From NCBI GenBank assembly GCA_030272585.1, contig BSYQ01000007.1, positions 3,352,001-3,416,000 of the forward strand: 64,000 bases of DNA, in the 5' to 3' direction. Below are positions 1 to 10,333 of this stretch, one piece after another. Numbering within the stretch: the stretch's first letter is position 1; the number at the start of each line of letters is the position of its first letter. The notes below the pieces were generated by a model. It saw nothing but the letters and a program-made list of their open reading frames with translations, did no database searches and had not been told where the DNA came from. Position numbers and translations under genes: made by a program. The stretch comes from Bryopsis sp. KO-2023 (lineage: Eukaryota; Chlorophyta; Ulvophyceae; Bryopsidales; Bryopsidaceae).

Positions 1-835
1 AGACAGCTCCATCATAGTGCCTTTGGAAAGCATGCACCCCGGATTGTTAATCACTATATTGATCATTATTTCTTCATTTTCCAAAGGAAGTAGTCACGGG
101 GAAATCCTTGCAGCAACAAGGATTATCTGCAATGTCACATGCCTCTCCTTCTCTGGGAGAATAAGTCCAATAGTTGGAATTTGGGATGAGTCGGAGAAGA
201 CACCCAACTCCCAGGAACACCTTCAATAGTTGGTTTTGCAGTTTTTGATACAAACTGTGTTTGTTTTCTGTACGTTCTATGGATTGGTACGATGCGATAG
301 TTGCTTTGCACACTCTGGTGAAACAATCGCTACCCCATCAATTTTCCCAGATCGGCCCCTCTGGCAGCTCCCAATCTACTCCCATCTGTACATCTCTGTC
401 AATAATTATTTCATCCACCTCTGTAAAACTGAAGGTGAAGTTCCTCCTGGATTAGTAGAAAAAGACTTATGCACCGCACTCCCCCACTCACAGTAGGAGG
501 CCGGTCTATGAGTTGTCACCGCCACAAGCATCAAGCCCCCTGGTTTTCACGAAGAGTTCGATACCCTCTTCAGAGAGCTTTCGACTGGTCGTGGACCTGT
601 GGGCAGCTTCAACGCTCGGAGACAAACCACGCATCCTTTCCAGCGACGCCAGGGGGGGGGCGTTTCTCACAGCTGATCAGTAGTACAGCGGCTCTTCATT
701 CGCACTTCCCATTGTAGCCGCCAGCTGTTCCGCCCCTGTTGAGTTTTGATATAAAATCTCAACCACGTACTTTGCGGAGGATGACACCCTCGCATCAGCC
801 GTGCGGCGTTCTGCCGGAGGGGCCTGTTTCTTGCC
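1..835. other. no supported gene
   Basis: Short open frames occur on both strands but none shows a recognisable domain, splice-bounded exon or codon bias. The stretch ends at the outer edge of the LTR element. Positions 824-835 hold a 12-base sequence, CTGTTTCTTGCC, that recurs at 1000-1011 on the other side of the 3' LTR. Confidence 0.5.
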
Positions 836-998
836 ACGATGTTCCAGGAAAAAGAGTTACAAAATCAGACATATGAACACCAACAGCCGTCCAAGTTATA
901 GTTCCCCGCGATCTCCAAACTCACGAACACAGGAACAAACATCCAGTCAATCGTGCTCTCAGTCTTCCTCGCTGAGAGGAACCTCGTGGAGGTATTCA
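836..998 (-). repeat. 3' LTR
   Basis: Read against 4479-4641, all 163 positions appear identical. The internal side (999-1013) reads GGGCAAGAAACAG on the minus strand and sits where a polypurine tract is expected. The outer side (824-835) repeats GGCAAGAAACAG, an unusual duplication around a single LTR. Confidence 0.75.
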
Positions 999-1322
999 AC
1001 TGTTTCTTGCCCACTTCGTTTCCACTTAAGCGCGAACAAACTCCGAAAAAGAGCTAAACACGAAAAACACCAAAAACACCAAATTTATAAAGATCAACAT
1101 AAACTGGAAAATCCTAGGGAAAAAAGTGCATCAATCTGGTATCCTTTTCTCAAATGATGTATCTTCCATAAGCATTTTATTTCAAAGAGTACCCCCAAAA
1201 AATCCAAAGTTCCTTAATATCTTTCCATGGCTACTGAAGAATCTCATTCTTGCAACTGAAATGTCCGAGTACAAAAACTCTTGCCTTGTCATTTCCCAAA
1301 TCATATTGAAGCAAAACAATAA

Positions 1323-2636
1323 TTATGTTTCCTCCGTCATAGGCCATAAAAGTAATTTTTCCAAAGGCATCTCGATTTTTTCCAAAGTATCAGAAACTAA
1401 CACAGCATAATGTCCATTTTCTGCGTATTCGATTATCTTGAATATACCCGGCTTTAAATCGTCCACATATTTCCTTTCAGATTTCAAGATTCTAACAAAC
1501 GATCCCAATCCTGGAAAAGTGTCCTTATTCCTCTGCAAAAATTTCTTATGTTGTTTCTTTTGCCAATTCCTTAAGTTGGCTTTGCACAAATCTCGAACCT
1601 TTCCTAAATCACCTTCCCTAACGGGTTCACGACATCTGACATCAAACTGCCCCGTCCCACAAAATAAAGGAACAGGTTCATACCCAAAAATAACTTCAAA
1701 CGGTGAAAGTTGAGTTCCTGATTGTGGGGTGCAATTAATTATTCTTGAGACTGTATCAACCAACTTAGACCAATCTTTTTCTCCACTCTCAATAGAAAGT
1801 ATTCCCAACAACTCACGAATAATTCCCACCATACGCTCTGTAAGTCCCTGCGACTGAGGGTGATACGGTCTACCTCTCCTAAAAACCGAATTTTGTTCCA
1901 AAACAAACTTCTCAAATATTCCCCTAAATTCTCCGCCGTTATCACACCTGATTGTTCTTGGTCTTGGCCATTTTGTTAAAAAGCAATTCACATACCATTC
2001 CAAAATTGTGGATGCATTTTTATCGGCCACTATTCCTAACTCAACCCACCTTGAAAGATAATCTACACAAACAACAATATACTTCGCACCATGACTATCT
2101 GCGGAAAATTTTGCAAGATCTATTCCAATACATTGAAAAGGAGACTCTGGGATTCTATGTTGACATAGGGTCAAGGGTTTCAAAAATCTTCTTCTTGATT
2201 GCAAACAAATTCCACAGTTTGCCACAACTCTTTGAATATCTTTCCTCATGGCTGTCCAGAAACATTCCTCCCTTATGATTTGTTCCAACTTGGATTTCGT
2301 ATGAGCATATTGCTTGTGATATTTTTCTATAATACCTAACCTTAATTCAGGTTTTGGAATCATCAAAGACTTCGCTTTCCAAAATAGAAACTCCCCTCGT
2401 AGCTCGTATCCTTGGGCACGTTTTCTTATTCGCCTCTTTTCGTTTGGGGTTTTCTCTTCTCCTTCCAAATACTCCTTATGTTGTAGATAGAAGACTACCT
2501 CTTCGTCTCTCCAAACATCAGCACTTCTTTCTCTTCCGAAAGTTTCATCCATTTCATAGTCGTTCTCCTCGAAATTATCATTGCTTCCTCCTTCGTCAAA
2601 TAGACACTCCAACACTTCGTCGTATGATAAATCCAT
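1323..2636 (-). CDS. Ty3-type retroviral integrase, stand-alone
   Basis: This is an integrase that would cut and join element ends to target DNA. Counting from the ATG at 2636, the HHCC zinc-binding domain is at H107, H112, C141 and C144. The catalytic core follows: first Asp near 173 in a GIDLAKF context, second Asp near 232 (CDNGG), Glu near 267 (GLTER). All catalytic residues are present. A ~170-residue C-terminal domain with a chromatin-binding-like basic/aromatic tail follows. The N-terminal ~100 residues are charged and unassigned. The frame continues open upstream to about 2753 without an ATG, so expression from the gag transcript by reinitiation or recoding is possible. No polymerase domain is joined to it. 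A domesticated integrase is an alternative, but the flanking LTRs favour a mobile element. Confidence 0.8.
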   Translation of the reverse strand: MDLSYDEVLECLFDEGGSNDNFEENDYEMDETFGRERSADVWRDEEVVFYLQHKEYLEGEEKTPNEKRRIRKRAQGYELRGEFLFWKAKSLMIPKPELRLGIIEKYHKQYAHTKSKLEQIIREECFWTAMRKDIQRVVANCGICLQSRRRFLKPLTLCQHRIPESPFQCIGIDLAKFSADSHGAKYIVVCVDYLSRWVELGIVADKNASTILEWYVNCFLTKWPRPRTIRCDNGGEFRGIFEKFVLEQNSVFRRGRPYHPQSQGLTERMVGIIRELLGILSIESGEKDWSKLVDTVSRIINCTPQSGTQLSPFEVIFGYEPVPLFCGTGQFDVRCREPVREGDLGKVRDLCKANLRNWQKKQHKKFLQRNKDTFPGLGSFVRILKSERKYVDDLKPGIFKIIEYAENGHYAVLVSDTLEKIEMPLEKLLLWPMTEET

Positions 2637-2784
2637 TTTCTTATTCCTTTTACGTCCCCGGTCTATCGAATCTCGTCTTTTCTCCCTTTTTTTCTGTTTT
2701 TCTGAGAGTTTATATTTCAAACACGAATCAAAGTTCCGGATCTCCTTGAACACGTATCTCGAAATATCTAAATTCTAATTGATC

Positions 2785-4152
2785 CTAATATTCATCATAA
2801 TCTTCAGCAAATCCGCTGTAATCACCACACTCGTCATGATCATTCCCAAAATCTTGATAGGAAATGGCGTCGTAATTGTGATCAGAATAATCCACCGAAG
2901 AATGACAATCAGGCTCATTGCTACCATCTGAAATTTCATTCACATGAGAAATTCCTTCGGAAGAAAATGATGAAACAGATTCTGATTTATTTTTATCACA
3001 ATCCTGAATCAAAAATGGAAACCTAGTCAGAGCTTCAGGTGGAATCTGCTCTCTTCCTTCCTTCTCCCGCTCTTCTTCTAATTCAACCTCAGAATGTGTT
3101 CTAAAATTACTGTCATCATTCTCCCACTGCTCTCTTGCTTCATAGATCCTCTCATGCTGTGATAAATCTTCTTTCTCGAAAGTATTTGAAACAACTTTTC
3201 CACTTTGATCAGAATTTTCTTCTTTCTTTGATGTATACATCTCCACACTTCTGGGTGAGGATCCCAAAGAAGAACTTCCTTCACCACATTTCTCTGGTAG
3301 TAAAAAAATCGGTTGTTCAACATTTTCAACAGATGCCGTCATTCCTGTATTACCATAATCACTTGATTCCGTAGATGAAATGTAATCCTTCTGCAAAAAG
3401 GGAAACCTTTCCTTTATTGCTTCAGGAATTTCACCTGACTCATCAGAAGTTTCTGCAATATCATCTTCAGGAACTTTTGAACAACAGGCCAAACCAGATC
3501 TAGATTCACTCTCCTTTCCTCCAGAAAATCCTCCAATTTCTGGATTCTCTTTAACCACATCAGTTTCCAGATTTTTTTCCCCCACAACACTGTCAATCCT
3601 TCCTATTTGTCCGAATTTTGTACTTCGCGTACCACTTTTCATCTCATGTTGGGGAAAAGGTCTGAAATTGAAAAATCTCAATTGAGATCTACCACTCCTG
3701 TTTTTACTCACAAATGAAGGCTCTGAAAATTTCCACTCACTTTTCTTTTTTTCAGTAACATTCAAATGCTCTGAAGAATTTTTCATCTTTCCATCCACAT
3801 CAAATGGTCGGTAGTTACAAAACGTAGACCCTCTTTCAATTTTCTGTGAAATTGAAGGTGAAGCTAAGGATCCAGCACTATTTTCAGTACGAATAAACCC
3901 TTTCTCCTGTTTTCCCTTGAACACCCCTTTGGGTCCTTGGGTTCTAATTTTGCGATGATAAGCCCCTTTTCTTCCTTTTTGAATTTTTTCTTTTGGACAA
4001 TATTTTGCCTCATGACCTGGAGCACGACAGGAATAACAAAGTCGTTTTTTCCTAGAAGGAATTGTTTCCCCTTCTGTTTGCCGATTCTTATTAGAATCGA
4101 TCACTTCGTGGCACAAAACTATCAACTTTGCACAGAAGTCGACTAAATCCAT
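2785..4152 (-). CDS. gag-like protein with CCHC zinc knuckle
   Basis: The start is the first ATG of the frame; an in-frame TAA lies just upstream in a 12-A run near 4200-4212. One retroviral zinc knuckle (Cys-x2-Cys-x4-His-x4-Cys) lies near residues 39-52, inside a basic stretch, and would bind nucleic acid. The remaining ~400 residues are Ser/Glu/Asp-rich, with no protease DSG/DTG motif and no reverse transcriptase. In ordinary gag the knuckle is near the C-terminus, after the capsid; here it is near the N-terminus, so the capsid region is missing or encoded out of frame beyond the A-run. The frame is open for 455 codons, which argues for maintained coding. It lies immediately upstream of the integrase frame. 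Confidence 0.6.
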   Translation of the reverse strand: MDLVDFCAKLIVLCHEVIDSNKNRQTEGETIPSRKKRLCYSCRAPGHEAKYCPKEKIQKGRKGAYHRKIRTQGPKGVFKGKQEKGFIRTENSAGSLASPSISQKIERGSTFCNYRPFDVDGKMKNSSEHLNVTEKKKSEWKFSEPSFVSKNRSGRSQLRFFNFRPFPQHEMKSGTRSTKFGQIGRIDSVVGEKNLETDVVKENPEIGGFSGGKESESRSGLACCSKVPEDDIAETSDESGEIPEAIKERFPFLQKDYISSTESSDYGNTGMTASVENVEQPIFLLPEKCGEGSSSLGSSPRSVEMYTSKKEENSDQSGKVVSNTFEKEDLSQHERIYEAREQWENDDSNFRTHSEVELEEEREKEGREQIPPEALTRFPFLIQDCDKNKSESVSSFSSEGISHVNEISDGSNEPDCHSSVDYSDHNYDAISYQDFGNDHDECGDYSGFAEDYDEY

Positions 4153-4460
4153 TTCACAGAGTGTTTTTTTCCCCAAAACAATGAAAACTTCCAATAAAGT
4201 TTTTTTTTTTTAATCCGAATCTCTCAAGATAGAGCCGCCACACTCCACAGGGAGTTTCGAATTAAGGAAAACCAATCACCACACAGAGTACTCCTCGCGA
4301 ATAACTTCTACGCGATTCGCGTTACTTGATCGCTCGAACTGTCTGGGCGATCTCAGCTGCACAGTGCTACGCAGCAGTTCTACCTCCACGCAGGAGAAAC
4401 ACACAGGACACCAGACGTTTGGAAAAACGTCCGCCACACAGGCACACACTCGACAATCGA

Positions 4461-4478
4461 GCGCTGGCTCCGAAACCA
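4461..4478 (-). promoter_or_regulatory. putative tRNA primer-binding site
   Basis: The minus strand reads TGGTTTCGGAGCC immediately after the LTR. TGG pairs with the CCA end of a tRNA, and the zero-base spacing from the LTR end is typical of Ty3-like elements. The tRNA itself is not identified. Confidence 0.55.
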
Positions 4479-4641
4479 ACGATGTTCCAGGAAAAAGAGT
4501 TACAAAATCAGACATATGAACACCAACAGCCGTCCAAGTTATAGTTCCCCGCGATCTCCAAACTCACGAACACAGGAACAAACATCCAGTCAATCGTGCT
4601 CTCAGTCTTCCTCGCTGAGAGGAACCTCGTGGAGGTATTCA
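4479..4641 (-). repeat. 5' LTR
   Basis: Identical by eye to 836-998. It begins TGAATACC on the minus strand and is followed directly by TGG at 4478. Its promoter should drive the gag and integrase frames toward lower coordinates. Confidence 0.75.
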
Positions 4642-4946
4642 GGGCCCAGAACAACGGACAAGAGTGCTGCTTGGAGCCTTTCTGTCGTGACTGAGCCGCC
4701 AACCCGTCAGTCATTTTTATGACACAGCGCGCATGACGGACTGAATAGGAGTATGTACAATTCACTTTCTGGCCTTCGTCATTTGTACTCCTTCGGTACT
4801 TCTTCGTTTCTTGACAGTGGTACCCAAAAGAAAGGTGGTGAAAATGAAGATACTTTTTGAGTTATCTGCTGCTGGCAAGCCGCGCCTCGACAGCCTAGAG
4901 GACTGGATACCGCAGCTCAACTTGGTGGTCTCGAAAAGCTGGGCTG

Positions 4947-6026
4947 ATGGACTCAACGGCCGACTACCCTGCCGCTCCTCGCACCGCGGGACAGCCGCAT
5001 CAGCGTCCGCCCGTGGACTACGATAAAAAGATCAAAGACTTCGTGCGAGTCGAAATGTGAGGCCCCTTTCCCCCCGTCAATTTCGTGAGATTGAGTGTGT
5101 TTGGCTTCTTTGCTGGAAGGGTGACGCGCTGACGTTTTCCTGGTTCCTTTTTCTGTCGTGCACAGTATAAACAAATTCTTGAGAACTCGACCGGACTACC
5201 CGCGAAACGATCCAGCGATGCTCGGTGCCTTGTGGGAAGTCGCATCGCAAGACTTGGCGAAGGTGCTGCCTCCTCTGGTGCGTGAGAAACGTGTACCTCT
5301 GTCGAGTGCCCCTCTGTTTATTCGTTTCGCCTTGCTTACTGTTTCGCAACGAACGCGTGAAAATACGATCCTGGCCGCGGACATGAGCTACGACGCCGCT
5401 GGGGGGGGAGGATAGAATCTAAGTGCGGGTCATGGCGTGGGGTGGCGTGGGGACGTTTCGCCTGTTCCAGGGCTTGACGTCTCTGGAGCGGAGACGTGTA
5501 CTGCTAACGGAGTTCGGTTTTGTTTAATACGTGGCCGCGAACACGCAAGGAATCACTCCGTGCTCTGAATGGTTTGTTTTATTCTACCCTGCAGGCCCAC
5601 GTGTCCGACGCTTGCGAACTTTATGAGACGGTCGACCTCGTCGCCGACCATCTCGCAGCGAAATTCTGTCGGAGACCCGACCGACGTACGGCCAACGTGC
5701 AAGTGAAAGCGGAGGAGACGCTGCTGCTGACGGGGCCCAAGACGCCGTCGTCGCAACAGCGACAACAGTGCCTGTGGGACCCCCTTCCTTTGGCGACGCT
5801 GAGGTCGAACCATCACCGTCAAACGCATCAGCAGCAACAGCGGCATCACAGCGATGCGAACGTCGAGGCCGTGGCAGGCAACAAGAAACTCCGGAACAGC
5901 CATTGGTGCGATGATAACAGCCGACGACAGCGTGCGAATAACGCGATAGAGTGCTCCGACGGAGTGGAGGACGACGACAGCTGCAGTTCGTCAGATAAAT
6001 TCACCAAAAAAGAAACGCACTCCTGA
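4947..6026 (+). CDS. unrecognised three-exon gene
   Basis: Exons read as 4947-5056, 5166-5277 and 5595-6026, with GTGAGG/CACAG and GTGCGT/TGCAG junctions that keep frame and give about 217 residues. The N-terminus is Pro-rich. Residues ~28-95 look like a compact helical domain (VDYDKKIKDFVRVEI, then ALWEVASQDLAKV and CELYETVDLVADHLA). The C-terminal half is Gln/His/Ser/Asp-rich and low complexity, ending in a Ser/Lys tail. No family is recognised. The end of exon 2 could also be at 5262, which removes five residues. A poly-A-like run follows the stop. The gene lies just outside the 5' LTR of the neighbouring retroelement. Confidence 0.45.
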
Positions 6027-7740
6027 AAGTACTCTAAAAAAACATAAAAAAGATTTGAAAAAAAAAAGAAAACCACGCCATATATTACGAGACACCAAAA
6101 AAAAAAAGCTGTTCCGCTTTTTTGGTTTTTTTTTTTTTTTTCTTTCCGACGTGACGCGAGAAAAAAGAAAAAGAAGAAGATAGCCCTGCACTCAAAACAG
6201 CGGGGTATTGGGTCGTGGGTGGGAGGGGGGGTTGGGGAAATGGTCGGGATATGTGATGGGGAAGTTCAAAGTGGGCGTGTGCCGAGATATCGATCTTGCT
6301 TTTTACGTTATCTTTGCGGGTTTCTTGTTTTTGAGGCGGAAAAAAAAAGAAAAAGAAATAGAAGCGTCGAGAGGGTCTTTCTTCTCGAACCTATGCTTTT
6401 TTTCTTCGTTGTATTGCACTTGGGGAATGGGGCTAGGAGGTGTAAAATGTTGTTGGATGGGGAGGAGGGGGCAATTCATGGGGGAATATTACAGCAACCT
6501 AGGAGCTTGAGGGGTTAGCTCCAGCTAGAAAATAGAGTAGCATGGAGATTTGTTGCAGATTCAGCGGGACTGAAGGAGAGAGGTACATATATGCCTTTTG
6601 ATGTTATGTTTCACTTTTTCTTTTTATTTATATATATAATTAGACGACAGGTGACTTGGCTGGTGGAGGGGGAAAAAAAGAAAAAGCAAAAAGCAGAGGG
6701 GGGGAGTATGACATACATCATATGACACATATTGGACTGCAAAGGAATGATTAGGGGTTTTGAATAGAGAGTCTTCAGTGGGAAATGCGAAAAAAAAAAA
6801 AGAAGAAAATTGTAGCTTAGTGCTCTATCCATGCACAGGAGTTGTCGATGGGTGTGGGATTCATTCATCGCCAATCAGAGTCTACAAACAAACAAAAATA
6901 GAGAAAAAGAAAAAAAAACGGTGTGTAATATTTTCATTGCATCAGGAAAACGATATTCGGAATGGAAATTGCCATGCACAGAATAACTGCATTTTCGGGT
7001 GGGGGCAAAGGCGCTGTTGGGATAGATAATACCCATGGACACTTTCTTGTGCTGTGATTTTTCTCACTGTTCGTGTTCATCTCATTGAGCATGTCACAAC
7101 CTTTTGTTTTTTTCTCAGCCCTTTTTTTTGCCTTGGCTGGAACACTTCCAACAGCATTGCAGGAGGCGGGGCAACTGAGCAATGCATGAGCTCCTTGGAG
7201 TCCTCCAAACCTTGACATAGATCTTGATATTCTCCTACTTGATCAGTTGGCCAGTTACCAAAGTTCCGCAGTATGCGGGATCCATAAAATCAGCATTGCA
7301 CACATCAGTGTGGAAAGTCCCATCCAATAACTGGAATTATCCAATTCAAGAAAATTTGCCAAAATATGCCCTTGTGTCTACACTTCTTAAAATGCCTGTG
7401 GGCTTTCTCAGCTGCTAAACTCTCATCATCGCAAACCCCACTTGAGGAGTCTGGTTGGGCAATACTCGAAAACGCACCAGTCTGGACCCTTGCCCTTCCG
7501 GTGAGACCCCAAGAAGAGAAAAATTAACCACCTTGAAACATTTCATGTACGATTGATTAACCCAACTAACTTGTCCCTAACTTGTCGAACCCCAAAACCA
7601 TTGTTTAAGTTGGGCCACAGCCCCTTCCATTCGGCACCACAAAGGAGAAGACTCACATTGACTCGTGCCTGTATTTCTGTTTCTCCTGAGGGCGTGACGC
7701 CTCCCCAAAAAGCATCTCCCCAAAATGCCACCATAAGATT
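6027..7740. other. intergenic, no gene seen
   Basis: AT-rich with G-rich and A-rich tracts (for example 6110-6180 and 6310-6350). No frame here shows a domain or plausible exon pair. It probably holds the 3' ends of the two flanking genes. Confidence 0.5.
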
Positions 7741-8674
7741 TCACTCAGCACCCTTCACTTCAGTGTCTCCTCCAGGACCCATGATTCTCCCCAGAATCAT
7801 GTCCCACATGCCAGAGCTCTGATTAGACAGGGCACCGAGCAGCCCACTGAGTCCTATCAGACCTCGGTCGTCCAACGCTGGCAAAAGCTTCACCCCATCC
7901 TCCGGCAAGGTTTTCTTGGGGGATATCTTTTCGGCACACCAGAAACAGAGCACCATTTCTCTGTCCCCCTCATCAAGGACTGTGGGCTCCTCATTTATGA
8001 GCAGATCGTTGCAGGAATGGCAGAATCCTCGGCACTGGGGCAGAAACCTCATTTGGAGTTCGACGAATTCGTCGAATTGGAGTTTGCCGTCTCGATTGTG
8101 GTCAACGATCCCGATGAAGTTCTGTATTACGGGTGCAGGGAGCGTCTCGCCCCATCTGATGTGCAGATTCCAGGCAGCAGTCAATGGTCTACCAGAGAGA
8201 AGGGCAGGGGCTGCCCTTCGCAACTTGTAAATCTAGGTCTGTTTCTCTCTATCTCACTGCCTTGCAACACCATTAATACACCTGAACCTTTGATTTTTGC
8301 CAATTCTCAACCTACCCCCCCCCCCCCCCCCCTCTCTATCCCCCAAATTTCTTTACAAAGATTTTCTCTCCCATAACCTTTGGCAAAAGAACAATAAGTC
8401 TTCAATAAGTAAACTTTATCTTGGGGAGGTTGAGAGAGGGTGGGTACGTTCCCTGAACAGCGTTTGGCATTCCAAAACCTCAAGGAAAGTGGACGTCTCT
8501 TTTCTCTATACGATACGTGGCACTGGTGCGAGTAAGAAACGCCCACCTGTTTCCCAGGAACGCGTGGAGCTCTTCTATGTCGATCTCCCCACTCCCATCC
8601 GTGTCCACTTGCGCGAAAGCTTCTTTGAAGTGTTCACGTTTCTCCGGCGACAGGACTACCGCACCTTGAGCCAT
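7741..8674 (-). CDS. EF-hand calcium-binding protein with Cys-rich tail
   Basis: Two exons: 8547-8674 and 7741-8188, joined across GTGGGC..TAG so that a split Arg codon restores the frame; about 191 residues. Two canonical EF-hand loops are visible, DTDGSGEIDIEEL near residue 23 and DHNRDGKLQFDEF near residue 71, so it should bind two calcium ions. The 48-residue spacing between loop starts is longer than in calmodulin (36). Downstream is a Cys cluster (CRGFCHSC, then CFWC about 25 residues on) that could be a small zinc site, followed by a Gly/Leu-rich C-terminus. No signal peptide is evident. It is transcribed divergently from CTU2, with 264 bp between the start codons. The target is unknown. 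Confidence 0.7.
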
Positions 8675-8938
8675 AGTGACTCGTCAGGGCCAGTTACGCA
8701 ACAGCGATCTTCGCAAAATTCCTTCTCCGTTCTCTTTTCCTTATTTTCGTTAGCATCGTTGTTCCACGGTTCGTATCTTGAAAAATCCTGGTCAGCTTTT
8801 TTTTTTCTTTTTCGGTTTTGTCCAATGAACGTCAGCACGGTACGCCTTCATGTCAGACTCGGCGGAGAGGTGCCTTGAAGCACCCCGTCCTTCGAAAAAC
8901 ATGCATTCGGCCAACAAGCAAGAGATATATCGAAGAGA
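8675..8938. promoter_or_regulatory. shared divergent promoter region
   Basis: Only 264 bp separate the ATG of the EF-hand gene (-) from that of CTU2 (+), so both promoters must lie here or overlap the 5' ends. No TATA-like element stands out. A T-rich run occurs near 8799-8812. Confidence 0.4.
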
Positions 8939-10333
8939 ATGTGCGACGACTTGGGACTGAACGGAATGCTGGACGTTCCAGTTCATGAAACCGAAAACGG
9001 CGGCTGTGGTAGTTCTTGTGCTAAGAATCAAGGCTGCGGAGGGGAAAATTTGTGCGGTGGGGACGGCGCAAGTTTGAGATCCAACACAGGATGCAGAGGG
9101 GAGTCCACTCAAAACGGAGCCTGTCGTTCGAACAACGAAAATGGAGGTGTCTCTTCCTCTCAAGCTTGTTCCAAGTGCAAGGAGATGGAAGCCGTCGCCA
9201 GCATTCGGCAAAATGAGAGGGTGTGTGCCGAGTGTTTGTTCGAGGCTGTACGAGCCAAGTTTCGATATGCTTTGAAAACCAAAGGTGTGATAAACCGGGG
9301 GGATCGGGTGTTGGTTCCTGCAACGGGAGACAGCGCCACTCAAGCTTTGCTGGATTTGTTGCTCGTGCACAGAAACCCTGACGACTCTCGACCCGTTCGG
9401 GGGAAAGTGAACTTTGCGTTGGGGGTGGTTTGGGTGGATGCGTCGTGCCTGGACGAAAGGGAAAATATAACACAATATAGGAGCCCTTTGGAAAGAGTGA
9501 GGAGTGGAGTGGAAAGTGTGATGGAGATGCATGGCTGTGGAAATGTTGATTTCGTGAGAATCCCGCTGGAGGACATTGCACTTGATACTGGGCATGAAAC
9601 GGGTCCTCGATTAAAGCAAGTTTTGGATGGGGTGAGTGACCAAACTGGAAAGGAGGATTTTATCAAACATTTGAAGCGGAGGCTGATAATCCAATATGCC
9701 GAGTCGAATTCGTTCAACAAGATAGCGTCGGCGGATAGTGCAACTTCGATTGCAATTCATCTGATTGGGTCCTCAGCAAAAGCCAGAGGCTTTGACCTGC
9801 CCGGTGATATACACTATCATGATGCCCGGCTGGGTGCAGGGAATCCAGTGGAAATTCGGCCGTTGCGTGATTTGTTCTCCAAAGAGCTGGGGGTGTATTG
9901 CCATTTTCGAAACATCCCCACGTGTTCGAGTTTGAGGGGGCTTTCTGAAAAATCTGAGAAAAAATCCATCAACGATTTGGCAGAGAATTTTGTCCTTGGT
10001 CTGCAGTCGGCTTTTCCCTCGGGTTTATCCAGCATATTACGAACAGGGTCAAAACTGCAATCTTTCGAGTTCAACAGGGATCACCCTGTGGGAGGAACGC
10101 ATGAGTCAGACATAGAGCCATCAAGACTTTGCAGGCTCTGTTATGCACCCATGCCGTCGGAAATGGTAAATTTGGGAAAGGATGTGGAGGAAATGGCTTC
10201 GTGTTGGAAGGAAAAGTTTTGCTTTTGTTGCTTGACACAGATAGTGTTAAAATATCGAGGGAGTGGGTCTGGAGACATTTCAGGGTTGGAAGAATTTCGA
10301 TCTTTTCTGGAAATCATCGGCATTGTTGTCTGA
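8939..10333 (+). CDS. CTU2: cytoplasmic tRNA 2-thiolation protein 2 (CTU2/NCS2)
   Basis: A single uninterrupted exon of 464 residues. CTU2 partners CTU1 to add sulfur to U34 of cytosolic Lys, Glu and Gln tRNAs, using sulfur delivered by URM1. The family signature is clear: a CSKCKE zinc motif near residue 78 paired with VCAEC near 98, then the KFRYAL region and the degenerate PP-loop-like segment VLVPATGDSATQALLDLL. Mid-protein LAENFVLGLQSAFPS and a C-terminal Cys pair set (CRLCYAP, then CFCC) also fit the family. The first ~75 residues are Gly/Cys/Ser-rich and poorly conserved. The PP-loop lacks a standard SGGxDS, as expected for the non-catalytic partner. It is unusual here in having no intron, and shares a promoter region with the EF-hand gene. 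Confidence 0.9.
   Translation: MCDDLGLNGMLDVPVHETENGGCGSSCAKNQGCGGENLCGGDGASLRSNTGCRGESTQNGACRSNNENGGVSSSQACSKCKEMEAVASIRQNERVCAECLFEAVRAKFRYALKTKGVINRGDRVLVPATGDSATQALLDLLLVHRNPDDSRPVRGKVNFALGVVWVDASCLDERENITQYRSPLERVRSGVESVMEMHGCGNVDFVRIPLEDIALDTGHETGPRLKQVLDGVSDQTGKEDFIKHLKRRLIIQYAESNSFNKIASADSATSIAIHLIGSSAKARGFDLPGDIHYHDARLGAGNPVEIRPLRDLFSKELGVYCHFRNIPTCSSLRGLSEKSEKKSINDLAENFVLGLQSAFPSGLSSILRTGSKLQSFEFNRDHPVGGTHESDIEPSRLCRLCYAPMPSEMVNLGKDVEEMASCWKEKFCFCCLTQIVLKYRGSGSGDISGLEEFRSFLEIIGIVV

Larger units (their letters stand above)
836..4641 (-). mobile_element. small LTR retroelement lacking reverse transcriptase
   Basis: Two 163-bp direct repeats that read as identical (836-998 and 4479-4641) bracket 3.5 kb holding two long minus-strand frames: a gag-like zinc-knuckle protein and a retroviral-type integrase. 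On the minus strand the repeat begins TGAATACC and the 5' copy is followed at once by TGG, the expected start of a tRNA primer-binding site, so the repeats behave as LTRs. The gag frame ends at 2785 and the integrase frame opens within about 30 bases, so there is no room for protease, reverse transcriptase or RNase H. Flanks (GGGCCC upstream, GGCAAG downstream) give no clear 4-6 bp target duplication. Intact frames and identical LTRs suggest recent activity; a non-autonomous element mobilised by a partner is the simplest reading. Confidence 0.75.

Noticed and set aside
74-313. Cys-containing minus-strand frame resembling a disintegrin-type motif
   Set aside because: Only one short Cys cluster (NPCCC) and no supporting exons; likely chance.
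8792-9595. 267-codon minus-strand frame opposite CTU2
   Set aside because: No domain, and the plus strand is a well-conserved CTU2 gene.
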